Shown: one piece after another, positions 1 through 6,242 of the stretch
How positions within the stretch are numbered: the first letter of the stretch is position 1
Layout: every line of letters begins with the position of its first letter
NCBI GenBank assembly: GCA_025356735.1
Contig: JANXRT010000130.1
Span: forward strand, 1-6,242
Reading direction: 5' to 3'
DNA length: 6,242 nt
Source: Acetobacteraceae bacterium
GTDB lineage: Bacteria > Pseudomonadota > Alphaproteobacteria > Acetobacterales > Acetobacteraceae
Program-made: the position numbers and the translations under genes
The notes under the pieces: generated by a model
What the model saw: the letters and a program-made list of their open reading frames with translations, nothing else
What the model was told of the DNA's origin: nothing
The model's database searches: none

Positions 1-1
1 C

Positions 2-1351
2 GTGTTCTTCGCGGCGCTGATCGGTATCGGCATGCTGCTGACCTCCGGCTCCGCCCGCTCCCGCCTGCGCCGGATGGTGGTCGAGCATTTCTTTGCCCGC
101 CGCTACGACTACCGGCAGCAGTGGCTGGACTGCATCGACACCCTGTCGGCCACGAAATCGCAGGGGCGGGCGGCGCTGCATACCCGGGTGATCCGTGCGA
201 TGGCGGACGTGGTGGACAGCCCGAACGGCGCGCTGTTCCTGCGCGACGGCGGCGTCGGCGCGTTCCAGTGGTCGGGTTCCTGGAACATGCCGGCCTCGGC
301 CCCAATGCCGCCGGCGCATCCCGTGGTGGCCGCGATGTCCGGCGGCAACTGGATCGCCGTGCTGGACGGCGCTGACAGCTTTGGGACCAACGCAGGAGCG
401 CGGACGCCGCCGCTCGATCAGCTCGGGCGCCTATGGCTGTCAATTCCGCTGGTGACCGGCGACCAGCAGATCGGCCTCGTGCTGGTGGGGCCGCCGCGGG
501 CGCCGTTTCAGTTGGATCAGGAAGTGTTCGACCTGCTGCGCATCGTCGGGCGCGAGGTCGCGAGCTTCGTCGCCGAACAGCGGGCGACCCACGTCCTGCT
601 GCAGACGCGGCAGCTGCACGACTACGGCAAACGCTTCGCATTCGTCGCGCACGACATCAAGAACGTCTCGAGCCAGCTTTCGCTGCTGCTGTCCAACGCC
701 GAGCGGCATATCGCCAACCCTGCGTTCCAGCAGGACATGCTGGAGACGGTCGGCGCCTCGGTGCAGAAGATCACCGCGCTGCTGCGCCGGCTCGATACGC
801 CGGACGTTGACCGCGCGCCCGCTGCACTGACGCCGGTGCCCCGTCTGGAAGCGCTGCTCGCCTCATACCGCCGGGTGCGCCGGACCGCGCTGTCGCTGGA
901 GCACGACGGCTCGACGGCGATGGTGGCCATCAGCCCCGACGCCTTCGATACGGCGGTCGCCCATCTGCTGAACAACGCCATCGAGGCGTCGGACGGGCTG
1001 CCGGTGCTGATCCGCGTGCGCCATGAGGCGCAGCAGGTCGTCATCGACATCATCGACAAAGGCGGCGGCATGACCTTCGAGTTCATCCGCGACCGATTGT
1101 TCCAGCCTTTCGGCACCTCGAAGCGCCAGGGCTCCGGCATCGGGGCATTCCAGGCGCGCGAACTACTGCGTGAGGGCGGCGGCGACGTGCAGGTCATCAG
1201 CACGCCGGGCGCCGGCACGACGATGCGGCTGGTGCTGCCGCGCGCCGACACGCCGGATCACCCGGCGGCGACGGGACGCACGACGAAGAACGGGGCGCCG
1301 ATGGACGCAGATGGCTTGCTGCTAACCGAGACAGGGGATGCCGGGCCATGA
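2..1351 (+). CDS. prsK: XrtA/PEP-CTERM system sensor histidine kinase PrsK (3' part, start outside window)
   Basis: This is the C-terminal part of a membrane histidine kinase that should phosphorylate PrsR, encoded just downstream. Residue numbers count from base 2, where a GTG is most likely an internal Val, because family members are roughly 700 residues with several N-terminal membrane helices. Visible in order: the end of a membrane helix (2-13), an Arg-rich cytoplasmic segment with a RYDYRQQW block (about 34-41), a GAF-like sensor region (about 50-190), the phosphoacceptor region FVAHDIKN with His217 and Asn221, and a HATPase domain. The HATPase shows the N-box (Asn324/Asn325), the G1 box DKGGGM (352-357) and the G2 box GSGIG (377-381), so it looks catalytically intact. 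The HDxKN H-box and the GAF-kinase layout are typical of PrsK. A tail of about 35 residues follows the HATPase end near residue 414. The stop overlaps the prsR start. The signal sensed is unknown. The family call is confident. Confidence 0.9.
   Translation: MFFAALIGIGMLLTSGSARSRLRRMVVEHFFARRYDYRQQWLDCIDTLSATKSQGRAALHTRVIRAMADVVDSPNGALFLRDGGVGAFQWSGSWNMPASAPMPPAHPVVAAMSGGNWIAVLDGADSFGTNAGARTPPLDQLGRLWLSIPLVTGDQQIGLVLVGPPRAPFQLDQEVFDLLRIVGREVASFVAEQRATHVLLQTRQLHDYGKRFAFVAHDIKNVSSQLSLLLSNAERHIANPAFQQDMLETVGASVQKITALLRRLDTPDVDRAPAALTPVPRLEALLASYRRVRRTALSLEHDGSTAMVAISPDAFDTAVAHLLNNAIEASDGLPVLIRVRHEAQQVVIDIIDKGGGMTFEFIRDRLFQPFGTSKRQGSGIGAFQARELLREGGGDVQVISTPGAGTTMRLVLPRADTPDHPAATGRTTKNGAPMDADGLLLTETGDAGP
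1333..1338 (+). promoter_or_regulatory. Ribosome binding site of prsR
   Basis: AGGGGA lies nine bases before the ATG at 1348, inside the last codons of prsK. Because the prsK stop and prsR start share the bases ATGA, ribosomes finishing prsK can re-initiate on prsR. This supports fixed stoichiometry of kinase and regulator, and it decides the prsR start. Confidence 0.7.
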
Positions 1352-2823
1352 ACGCGCCGTTGCCGAAGCCGTCGCCAAAGCTGCTGCCCAAGCTGCTGAT
1401 CATCGAGGACGACATCGGCCTGTGCAGCCAATACCGCTGGGCTTTCCCGTCCTGCCAGGTCCTATTCGCCCATACCAGGCTCCAGGCGCTGGCGGTGGCG
1501 CAAAAGGAGCGTCCGGCGGTCGCCATCATGGACCTGGGCCTGCCGCCGGACCCGGACGGCGTGAGCGAGGGTTTCGCAACGCTGGACGGCCTCGCCCGCC
1601 AGGCGCCCAATACCAAGGTCATCGTCGCCACCAGCCACGGCGACCGGGCGCACGCGCTGCGGGCCATCGCCGCCGGGGCGTATGATTTTTGCGAGAAGCC
1701 GATCGACATCGGCATGCTGGGCACGATCGTGGCGCGCAGCCTGCGCCTGCGCACGCTGGAGGACGAGAACCGGCGTCTGTCGGAGATGCCGTCGCCCTCG
1801 CCGATCAAGCACATCGTGACGGGCGACGCCGGCATGCTGAAGGTCTGCCGGGATATCGAGAAGCTGGCGGCGGCCAACGTGTCGGCCCTGCTGCTCGGGG
1901 AGAGTGGGACGGGCAAGGAGGCGCTGGCGCGCGCGCTGCACGACCTCGGGCCACGGGCGAAGCAGCCGTTCGCCGCGCTGAACTGCGGTGCCATCCCCGA
2001 AAACCTGCTCGAAAGCGAGCTGTTCGGCCACGAAAAGGGCGCCTTTACCGGGGCCGTCAAGCAGACCATCGGGGTGATTGAGAACGCCAACAAGGGCACG
2101 CTGTTCCTTGACGAGATCGGCGACCTGCCGCATTCGTTGCAAGTCAAGCTGCTACGGTTCCTGCAGGATCAGGTCGTCGAGCGGGTCGGCGGCCGGCAGC
2201 GCATCCAGGTCGATGTCCGTATCGTCTCCGCGACCAACCTCAACCTCGAGGACAGCGTGCGGGACGGCGCCTTCCGCAGCGATCTTTTCTACCGCATGAA
2301 CGCGGTGACGATCCGCATTCCGCCGCTGAGGCAGCGCGACGGCGACCCGGTGCTGCTGGCGAACTACTTCCTCGGCCGGTTCAACAAGGAGTTCAGCCGC
2401 AACATCCGCGGCTTCACCCAGCCCGCCCTGCTGGCGATCGCAGCACATGGCTGGCCCGGCAACGTGCGCGAGCTTGAAAACCGCATGAAGCGCGCGGTGG
2501 TGATGTCGGAAAACCGGCTGATCGACGCGTCCGACCTGGAACTGGCAGCGGTCGCCGACACGATGGTCGATATCGACCTCCGCGGCGCGCGGCTGCGGGC
2601 CGAGCGCGAGGTGATCCAGATGGCGCTCGCCAGAAGCAACGGCGTGCTGGCTGTCGCGGCCAAGATGCTCGGCATCAGCCGGCCGACCCTGTACGGGTTG
2701 ATGGAGTCGCACGCGATCGAGCCCGATCCGTCGAGAAGCTGCGAGACCGCTCCGCCGGAAGGCGGCGGAACCCACCGTGAGATCGAGGCGGCCGGCGCCG
2801 ACCCGGCACGGGACATCATTTAG
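1348..2823 (+). CDS. prsR: XrtA/PEP-CTERM system sigma54-dependent response regulator PrsR
   Basis: NtrC-type activator, 491 residues, complete. The receiver domain (about 15-130) has acidic pocket residues Glu20-Asp21-Asp22, phosphoacceptor Asp62 in MDLGLPPDPDG, Thr95 and Lys117 (CEKP). A longer loop after Asp62 is characteristic of PrsR proteins. The AAA+ domain (about 155-395) has Walker A GESGTGKE (184-191), the sigma54-contacting GAFTGA loop (231-236), Walker B LFLDEIGD (252-259), a conserved FRSDLFYR block with arginines 310 and 316, and WPGNVREL (369-376). A Fis-type helix-turn-helix lies at about 420-460 (AAKMLGISRPTLYGL). All residues needed for phosphorylation, ATP hydrolysis and RpoN contact are present. 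It should therefore activate -24/-12 promoters, by family knowledge those of PEP-CTERM genes. The ATG at 1348 is chosen because an AGGGGA lies nine bases upstream and the prsK stop overlaps it. About 30 extra residues follow the DNA-binding domain. Confidence 0.95.
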   Translation: MNAPLPKPSPKLLPKLLIIEDDIGLCSQYRWAFPSCQVLFAHTRLQALAVAQKERPAVAIMDLGLPPDPDGVSEGFATLDGLARQAPNTKVIVATSHGDRAHALRAIAAGAYDFCEKPIDIGMLGTIVARSLRLRTLEDENRRLSEMPSPSPIKHIVTGDAGMLKVCRDIEKLAAANVSALLLGESGTGKEALARALHDLGPRAKQPFAALNCGAIPENLLESELFGHEKGAFTGAVKQTIGVIENANKGTLFLDEIGDLPHSLQVKLLRFLQDQVVERVGGRQRIQVDVRIVSATNLNLEDSVRDGAFRSDLFYRMNAVTIRIPPLRQRDGDPVLLANYFLGRFNKEFSRNIRGFTQPALLAIAAHGWPGNVRELENRMKRAVVMSENRLIDASDLELAAVADTMVDIDLRGARLRAEREVIQMALARSNGVLAVAAKMLGISRPTLYGLMESHAIEPDPSRSCETAPPEGGGTHREIEAAGADPARDII

Positions 2824-2826
2824 GAA
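2822..2826 (+). promoter_or_regulatory. Ribosome binding site of prsT
   Basis: AGGAA overlaps the TAG stop of prsR and sits eight bases before the ATG at 2835. This favours the ATG at 2835 over the later in-frame ATGs at 2901 and 2919. The one at 2901 has only an AGG, twelve bases upstream. Confidence 0.65.
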
Positions 2827-2834
2827 CCGACACA

Positions 2835-2966
2835 ATGCGAATTCGAGCCATTGCCACCCAACCGCATTTCGCGCCTGATGGCTTTAGGCAATCCGTCCAC
2901 ATGCACTCAGGCCTGGGCATGCTGGTGGCCGGCTGGGTGCTCCTGTCGCCCGGCACCGCGCGTGCC
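2835..2966 (+). other. Predicted Sec signal peptide of PrsT
   Basis: Residues 1-44 are a long, mildly basic N-region, a hydrophobic core (LGMLVAGWVLL, about 27-37) and an A-R-A site before Asp45. This fits cleavage by signal peptidase I and release into the periplasm. There is no L-x-x-C lipobox. If translation began at Met23 (base 2901) the signal peptide would have a more ordinary length of about 22 residues. The cleavage position is read by eye. Confidence 0.65.
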
Positions 2967-5660
2967 GACTACATGTCGGATGCGCGCCAGTCCATCGCGA
3001 AGGGCGATACCAAGACCGCGGTCCTGCAGTTGCGCAACGCCGTCAAGGCCGACCCGCAGAACGCCGAGGCGCGCTTCCTGCTCGCCCGGGTGCATCTCGA
3101 ACTCGGCGATGTCGCCGCCGCCCAGAAGGACGCGCAGGATGCGCGTGACCGGGGCTACGATCCGCGGCAGGCCGTTCCGTTGCTGACCCAGACTTACCTG
3201 ATGCAGGGCAGGTTCCGTGACCTGCTGAAGGATTTCCAGACCGACGGCCGCGATCCGATGGTCGACGGATCGATCCTGGTCGCCCGCGGCTACGCGAACT
3301 CCGGTCTGCGCAACCTCGACGAGGCGCAACGAAACTTCGCCGATGCCGAGAAGCTGGCGCCGGACGCGGTCCAGCCCGCACTTGCCGGCGCGCGCCTGGC
3401 ACTGGCGCGAGGCGATCTGGTGACCGCCCAGGCCAAGATCGACCATGCGCTCGAACTCGACCGCAAGTCGATCGACGCGCAGCTGCTCAACGTCCAGGTG
3501 CTGCGGGTCAAGGGCCAGTCCGACGTGGCCCTGGCGGCGCTCGACAAGCTGCTCGTGGACAACCCCGGCAGCAGCCAGGCCCGGCTGGAGCGCGCACAGC
3601 TGTATCTCGCGCTCAATCGCGACGACAACGCCCGGGCGGACAACGAAGCCATACTGGCGGTCAAGCCGAACGATGCGCAGGCGCTCTACTTCAAGGCGCT
3701 GCTGTTGGCGCGGGCCAAGGACTACAAGGCTGCGGATAGCCTGCTCGAACGGCTCAACCCGATGATCAGCCGTCTGCCGCGCGGCTATTTCCTGCAGGCC
3801 GTGGTCAAGCAGAACCTCGGCAACCTGGAGCAGGCCGAGGAAGCGGCCAGCCGCTATCTGGCCCGCGCACCCGAGGACATCGAAGGCTACAAGCTGTTCG
3901 CGCGCATCGAACTGCAAAAGCGCAAGCCCGCCCCCGTAGTCGAAAGCCTCAGGAAGCTTACCGATGGCGGTCACGCCGATGCCGAGACCTACGACCTGCT
4001 GGGGCGTGCGCTGAGCCTGCTCGGCGATCAGCCTCAGGCCGCCGAGGCGTTCCAGAAGGCCCAGGCGCTGGCACCCGACAATGTCGGGGTCAACACGCGG
4101 CTAGCGGGAGCCCGGCTGGGCAGCGGCAACAGCGATGCCGCTGTGCTCGACCTGGAACGTTCGCTCCAGCTGGCGCCGAACGACACGTCCGTGGGCGAGG
4201 CTTTGTTTTTTGCCGCGCTTTCGACCGGCGACCTGGATCGCGCGGCAACCGAACTCGATCGCATCCGCGCGGCGCAGGGTGAAACGCCGTCCGCCGGCAA
4301 CCTTCAGGGCGTGCTGGCGATGGCGCGCCTGCAGCTTGACGTCGCGCGGGCGAAGTTCGAGGACGTCATCCGCCAGGACCCGGGCTTTAACCTGGCGAAG
4401 CTCAATCTCGCCCGCCTGTCGGCGATGCAGGGGCACCCGGACGAGACCGAAAGCATCCTTGCAGGCATGCTGGCGAAGCAATCCAACTCGGAGCCGGCGC
4501 TGTCGATGTATGTTGCGGCAACCCTCGGCGCCGGCAAGCCGGCGCTGGCCGTCGCCGCGATCGAGCGCGCGCGTCAGTCGGCGCCGAACGATGCGCGGCT
4601 GACTTCGGTGCTCGCCGACCTCTATGTTCGGAGCGGCGACCCGGCCAAGGCGCTGACCCTGGTTGGCGCCGACAAGGATGGCAAGACGACGACGCCCGAA
4701 CTCCTCGCCGCCCGGGCGCGGGCGCAGTTGGCGATGAAGCAGGCCAAGGATGCCCGCGACACCTACGCCCAGCTGCTCGAACAGGAGCCGGGCAACGTCG
4801 CCGTGCGGCGCATCCTGGCCAGCCTGCTGGTCACCGGCGGCGACGTCGAGAGCGCCCGCAACGTGCTCAAGAAGGGCCTAGCTTCCACCCCGCGCGACTT
4901 GCAGCTGATCAACGACACGGTGGCGCTGGAACTGCGTGCCTCGGGGCTGGACGCCGCCCTGGCCACGGTCGAGCGGCTGCAGCGCCAGGACATGGACTTC
5001 GCCCCGGTGCGCGCGCTCAAGGGCGATCTGTATGTCGGCGCGAAACAGTACGACCGGGCGATAGCGGCCTACCAGGAAGCCGCCAAGGACGGGGCGCCGG
5101 ACTCCGCGTTGACGCAGCGCCAGGCGTCGGCGATCGCGCTGTCCGGCAAGCCGGAGGACGCTAAGGCTCTGCTTGGCACCTGGTTGCAGAGCCATCCGGA
5201 TGACCAGATGGTGCTGCAGTTCTTGTCGGCGATCAACATCAACGACCACAAGTACCAGGATGCGGAGGCGCAACTTACACGCATCCTCGTGAAGCAGCCG
5301 CACGATCCCGCGGCGTTGAACAACCTCGCTTGGATCTATCAGCAGATCGGCGACAAGCGGGCCCGCGCTACCGCCCAGCGCGCCTATGTCCTGCTGTCCA
5401 ACGCGCAGACGGCGGATACCCTCGGCTGGATCCTGGTGGGCGAGGGCGACAAGACCGGCCTCGTGGTGCTGCGCCAGGCCAACGCCGAGGGCGGCGCCGC
5501 CGACCCGCGCATCAAATATCACTACGCGGTGGCGCTGAAGCAAAGCGGCGACAAGGACGAGGCGGTCAAGCTGCTGACGCAGGTAGTCGCCAGCGACGGC
5601 ACCTTCGACGAGAAGACGGCCGCCAAGACCCTGCTTGAGGAGATGACCAAGCCGACGTGA
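2835..5660 (+). CDS. prsT: XrtA/PEP-CTERM system TPR-repeat protein PrsT (no lipobox in this copy)
   Basis: Exported TPR protein, 941 residues, close to the roughly 900-residue length usual for PrsT. Residues 27-44 form a hydrophobic stretch ending in Ala42-Arg43-Ala44, a good signal peptidase I site. The rest is an almost continuous array of degenerate 34-residue TPR units, recognisable by recurring APND/DPQN turns, LGD/SGD/LGN turns and A-x-x-F/L helices, for example about 52-92, 155-195, 230-262, 385-415 and 435-475. The C-terminal part has the NNLAW motif (829-833), followed by a DTLGW-type repeat, both typical of the family. PrsT is placed with XrtA, PrsK and PrsR in PEP-CTERM/exopolysaccharide loci and is thought to act as a periplasmic scaffold in export or assembly; its exact role is not established. 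Most homologues are called lipoproteins, but this translation contains no cysteine. It follows prsR by 11 bases, so co-transcription is likely. Confidence 0.9.
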   Translation: MRIRAIATQPHFAPDGFRQSVHMHSGLGMLVAGWVLLSPGTARADYMSDARQSIAKGDTKTAVLQLRNAVKADPQNAEARFLLARVHLELGDVAAAQKDAQDARDRGYDPRQAVPLLTQTYLMQGRFRDLLKDFQTDGRDPMVDGSILVARGYANSGLRNLDEAQRNFADAEKLAPDAVQPALAGARLALARGDLVTAQAKIDHALELDRKSIDAQLLNVQVLRVKGQSDVALAALDKLLVDNPGSSQARLERAQLYLALNRDDNARADNEAILAVKPNDAQALYFKALLLARAKDYKAADSLLERLNPMISRLPRGYFLQAVVKQNLGNLEQAEEAASRYLARAPEDIEGYKLFARIELQKRKPAPVVESLRKLTDGGHADAETYDLLGRALSLLGDQPQAAEAFQKAQALAPDNVGVNTRLAGARLGSGNSDAAVLDLERSLQLAPNDTSVGEALFFAALSTGDLDRAATELDRIRAAQGETPSAGNLQGVLAMARLQLDVARAKFEDVIRQDPGFNLAKLNLARLSAMQGHPDETESILAGMLAKQSNSEPALSMYVAATLGAGKPALAVAAIERARQSAPNDARLTSVLADLYVRSGDPAKALTLVGADKDGKTTTPELLAARARAQLAMKQAKDARDTYAQLLEQEPGNVAVRRILASLLVTGGDVESARNVLKKGLASTPRDLQLINDTVALELRASGLDAALATVERLQRQDMDFAPVRALKGDLYVGAKQYDRAIAAYQEAAKDGAPDSALTQRQASAIALSGKPEDAKALLGTWLQSHPDDQMVLQFLSAININDHKYQDAEAQLTRILVKQPHDPAALNNLAWIYQQIGDKRARATAQRAYVLLSNAQTADTLGWILVGEGDKTGLVVLRQANAEGGAADPRIKYHYAVALKQSGDKDEAVKLLTQVVASDGTFDEKTAAKTLLEEMTKPT

Positions 5661-5679
5661 AGCCAGAAGCATCGAGCTC

Positions 5680-5704
5680 CGCCCCATCTTCAAGCATTGG
5701 GGTG
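5680..5704. terminator. Weak hairpin between convergent prsT and the ABC transporter gene
   Basis: CCCCA (5682-5686) can pair with TGGGG (5698-5702), extended by a G-T wobble and an outer C-G pair to a stem of about seven base pairs with an 11-base loop. It sits in the 62-base gap where both genes end, so it could stop transcription from either side. There is no T-run on the plus-strand side (TGCTGCCC follows) and none is obvious on the other. It is therefore at best a poor intrinsic terminator and may be chance. Confidence 0.25.
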
Positions 5705-5722
5705 CTGCCCTGGGCGTATCCA

Positions 5723-6242
5723 CTAAGCCCGAAGCAATACCGCGTTGCCGGGTGCGAACGAGAGCGTGACGGCGCCGCCTTCCTCCAGCATCTCGGTTGG
5801 CGGCCGGCGGACGATCAACTGGCCCGCCGGCCAATCCACGACGTACTGGATGAAGTCGCCATGGAACATGCGGCGATGGATGCTGCCGGCGATGGCGTTC
5901 GGCAAATTCCGGCCGGCGTCGGCATGCAGCGTGATGTAGGCGGATCGCAGCGCCAGCATTGTCGCCGTGGAGTTTTCAGCGTTGCCGCCGGCAACCCGCA
6001 GCACGATGCCGCCGACATCGGTGCGGAAGCGGACCAAATCATCGCCATCGGGCTCGATCACCCGACCCGGGATCAGGTTGGCGGCCCCGACGAAATCCGC
6101 CACGAACCGGCTTTCCGGGCGATTGTACATCGCCTCGGGCGTGCCGATCTGCTCGATATGCCCGGCGTTCATCACGATCACCCGATCGGAAATCGCCAGC
6201 GCCTCCTCCTGGTCGTGCGTGACATACAGGGCGGTGATGTCG
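5723..6242 (-). CDS. ABC transporter ATP-binding protein, PotA/FbpC/PhnT type (C-terminal part, 5' end outside window)
   Basis: The reading frame is open from the right edge and ends at a TAG at 5725-5723, giving 172 visible residues. The first 20 read DITALYVTHDQEEALAISDR. They contain the H-loop (switch) histidine at 6217-6215 and the D-Q-E-E-A block typical of importer ATPases for spermidine, Fe3+, 2-aminoethylphosphonate or thiamine. Next comes the conserved QIGTPEAMYNRP and FVADFVGAANLIPG stretch that links the ATPase to the C-terminal TOBE-type regulatory/substrate region (about residues 70-172). Walker A, the signature motif and Walker B lie outside the window. The substrate cannot be told from this part; related annotations are putrescine/spermidine, iron or phosphonate uptake. 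The gene is convergent with prsT and probably belongs to a transporter operon to the right, not to the PEP-CTERM unit. The usual RPE tripeptide of the TOBE strand appears as RSA (in ALRSAYITL). Confidence 0.88.
   Translation of the reverse strand, partial: DITALYVTHDQEEALAISDRVIVMNAGHIEQIGTPEAMYNRPESRFVADFVGAANLIPGRVIEPDGDDLVRFRTDVGGIVLRVAGGNAENSTATMLALRSAYITLHADAGRNLPNAIAGSIHRRMFHGDFIQYVVDWPAGQLIVRRPPTEMLEEGGAVTLSFAPGNAVLLRA

Noticed and set aside
2..4. GTG at base 2 as the true start of prsK.
   Set aside because: The protein would begin in the middle of a membrane helix and lack the N-terminal membrane region of the family, and no upstream sequence is available to show a ribosome site.
1197..2147. 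Long minus-strand open frame (316 codons) opposite the prsK end and prsR.
   Set aside because: It lies opposite well-supported coding sequence, its translation is Ser/Arg/Ala-rich with no domain pattern, and GC-rich DNA commonly gives such antisense frames.
2907..3974. Long minus-strand open frame (355 codons) opposite prsT.
   Set aside because: A shadow of the TPR coding frame: Gln/Arg/Val-rich with no recognisable motif, while the plus strand has a clear family match.
3665..4596. A 14-base direct repeat, GCCGAACGATGCGC, at 3665-3678 and 4583-4596.
   Set aside because: It encodes the PNDA turn of two TPR units in the same frame and is explained by the protein repeat rather than a DNA element.
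5174..5188. A TGGCAC...TTGCA sequence resembling a sigma54 -24/-12 promoter on the plus strand, tempting because PrsR is an RpoN activator.
   Set aside because: The GG to GC gap is nine bases instead of the required ten, and the site is deep inside the prsT coding region with no gene start downstream on that strand.
4878..5834. Minus-strand open frame (318 codons) spanning the prsT end, the gap and part of the ABC gene.
   Set aside because: It starts inside the convincing ABC ATPase frame and runs opposite prsT, so it conflicts with two supported genes and shows no domain signature.

Overview
The window is GC-rich proteobacterial DNA with a tightly packed three-gene plus-strand unit, followed by the end of an unrelated gene on the minus strand. 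The plus-strand genes are recognisable as the regulatory and TPR genes of an XrtA (EpsH)/PEP-CTERM protein-sorting and exopolysaccharide system: prsK (sensor histidine kinase, 3' part only), prsR (complete sigma54-dependent response regulator) and prsT (complete TPR-repeat protein). This set occurs in biofilm- and floc-forming beta-, gamma- and alphaproteobacteria. The base composition and the ABC transporter type fit an alpha- or betaproteobacterium, but I cannot fix the class from this window.

Layout. 2-1351 is the C-terminal 449 codons of prsK: end of a membrane segment, GAF-like domain, H-box and HATPase domain. 1348-2823 is prsR, overlapping prsK by ATGA: receiver, AAA+ sigma54 activator and Fis-type helix-turn-helix. 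2835-5660 is prsT, 11 bases after prsR: a signal peptide followed by an almost unbroken TPR solenoid. 5661-5722 is a short convergent gap with a weak hairpin. 5723-6242 (minus strand) is the C-terminal part of an ABC transporter ATPase of the PotA/FbpC/PhnT type (H-loop and TOBE region), which runs off the right edge.

How they work together. By family knowledge, PrsK senses an unknown signal and phosphorylates PrsR. PrsR then drives sigma54 promoters, probably those of PEP-CTERM surface proteins and/or exopolysaccharide genes. PrsT is an exported scaffold thought to act in PEP-CTERM protein or polysaccharide export. The stop/start overlap and short spacing suggest a single transcript with translational coupling. 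The convergent ABC gene marks the right end of the unit. Neither the sortase (XrtA/EpsH) nor any PEP-CTERM substrate lies in the window; if present they would be to the left or elsewhere.

The oddities are modest. PrsT is annotated family-wide as a lipoprotein, but this copy has no lipobox and no cysteine at all. PrsK and PrsR both carry tails of about 30-35 residues beyond their last recognisable domain. I see no wholly new system, RNA gene, CRISPR array, insertion sequence or attachment site.
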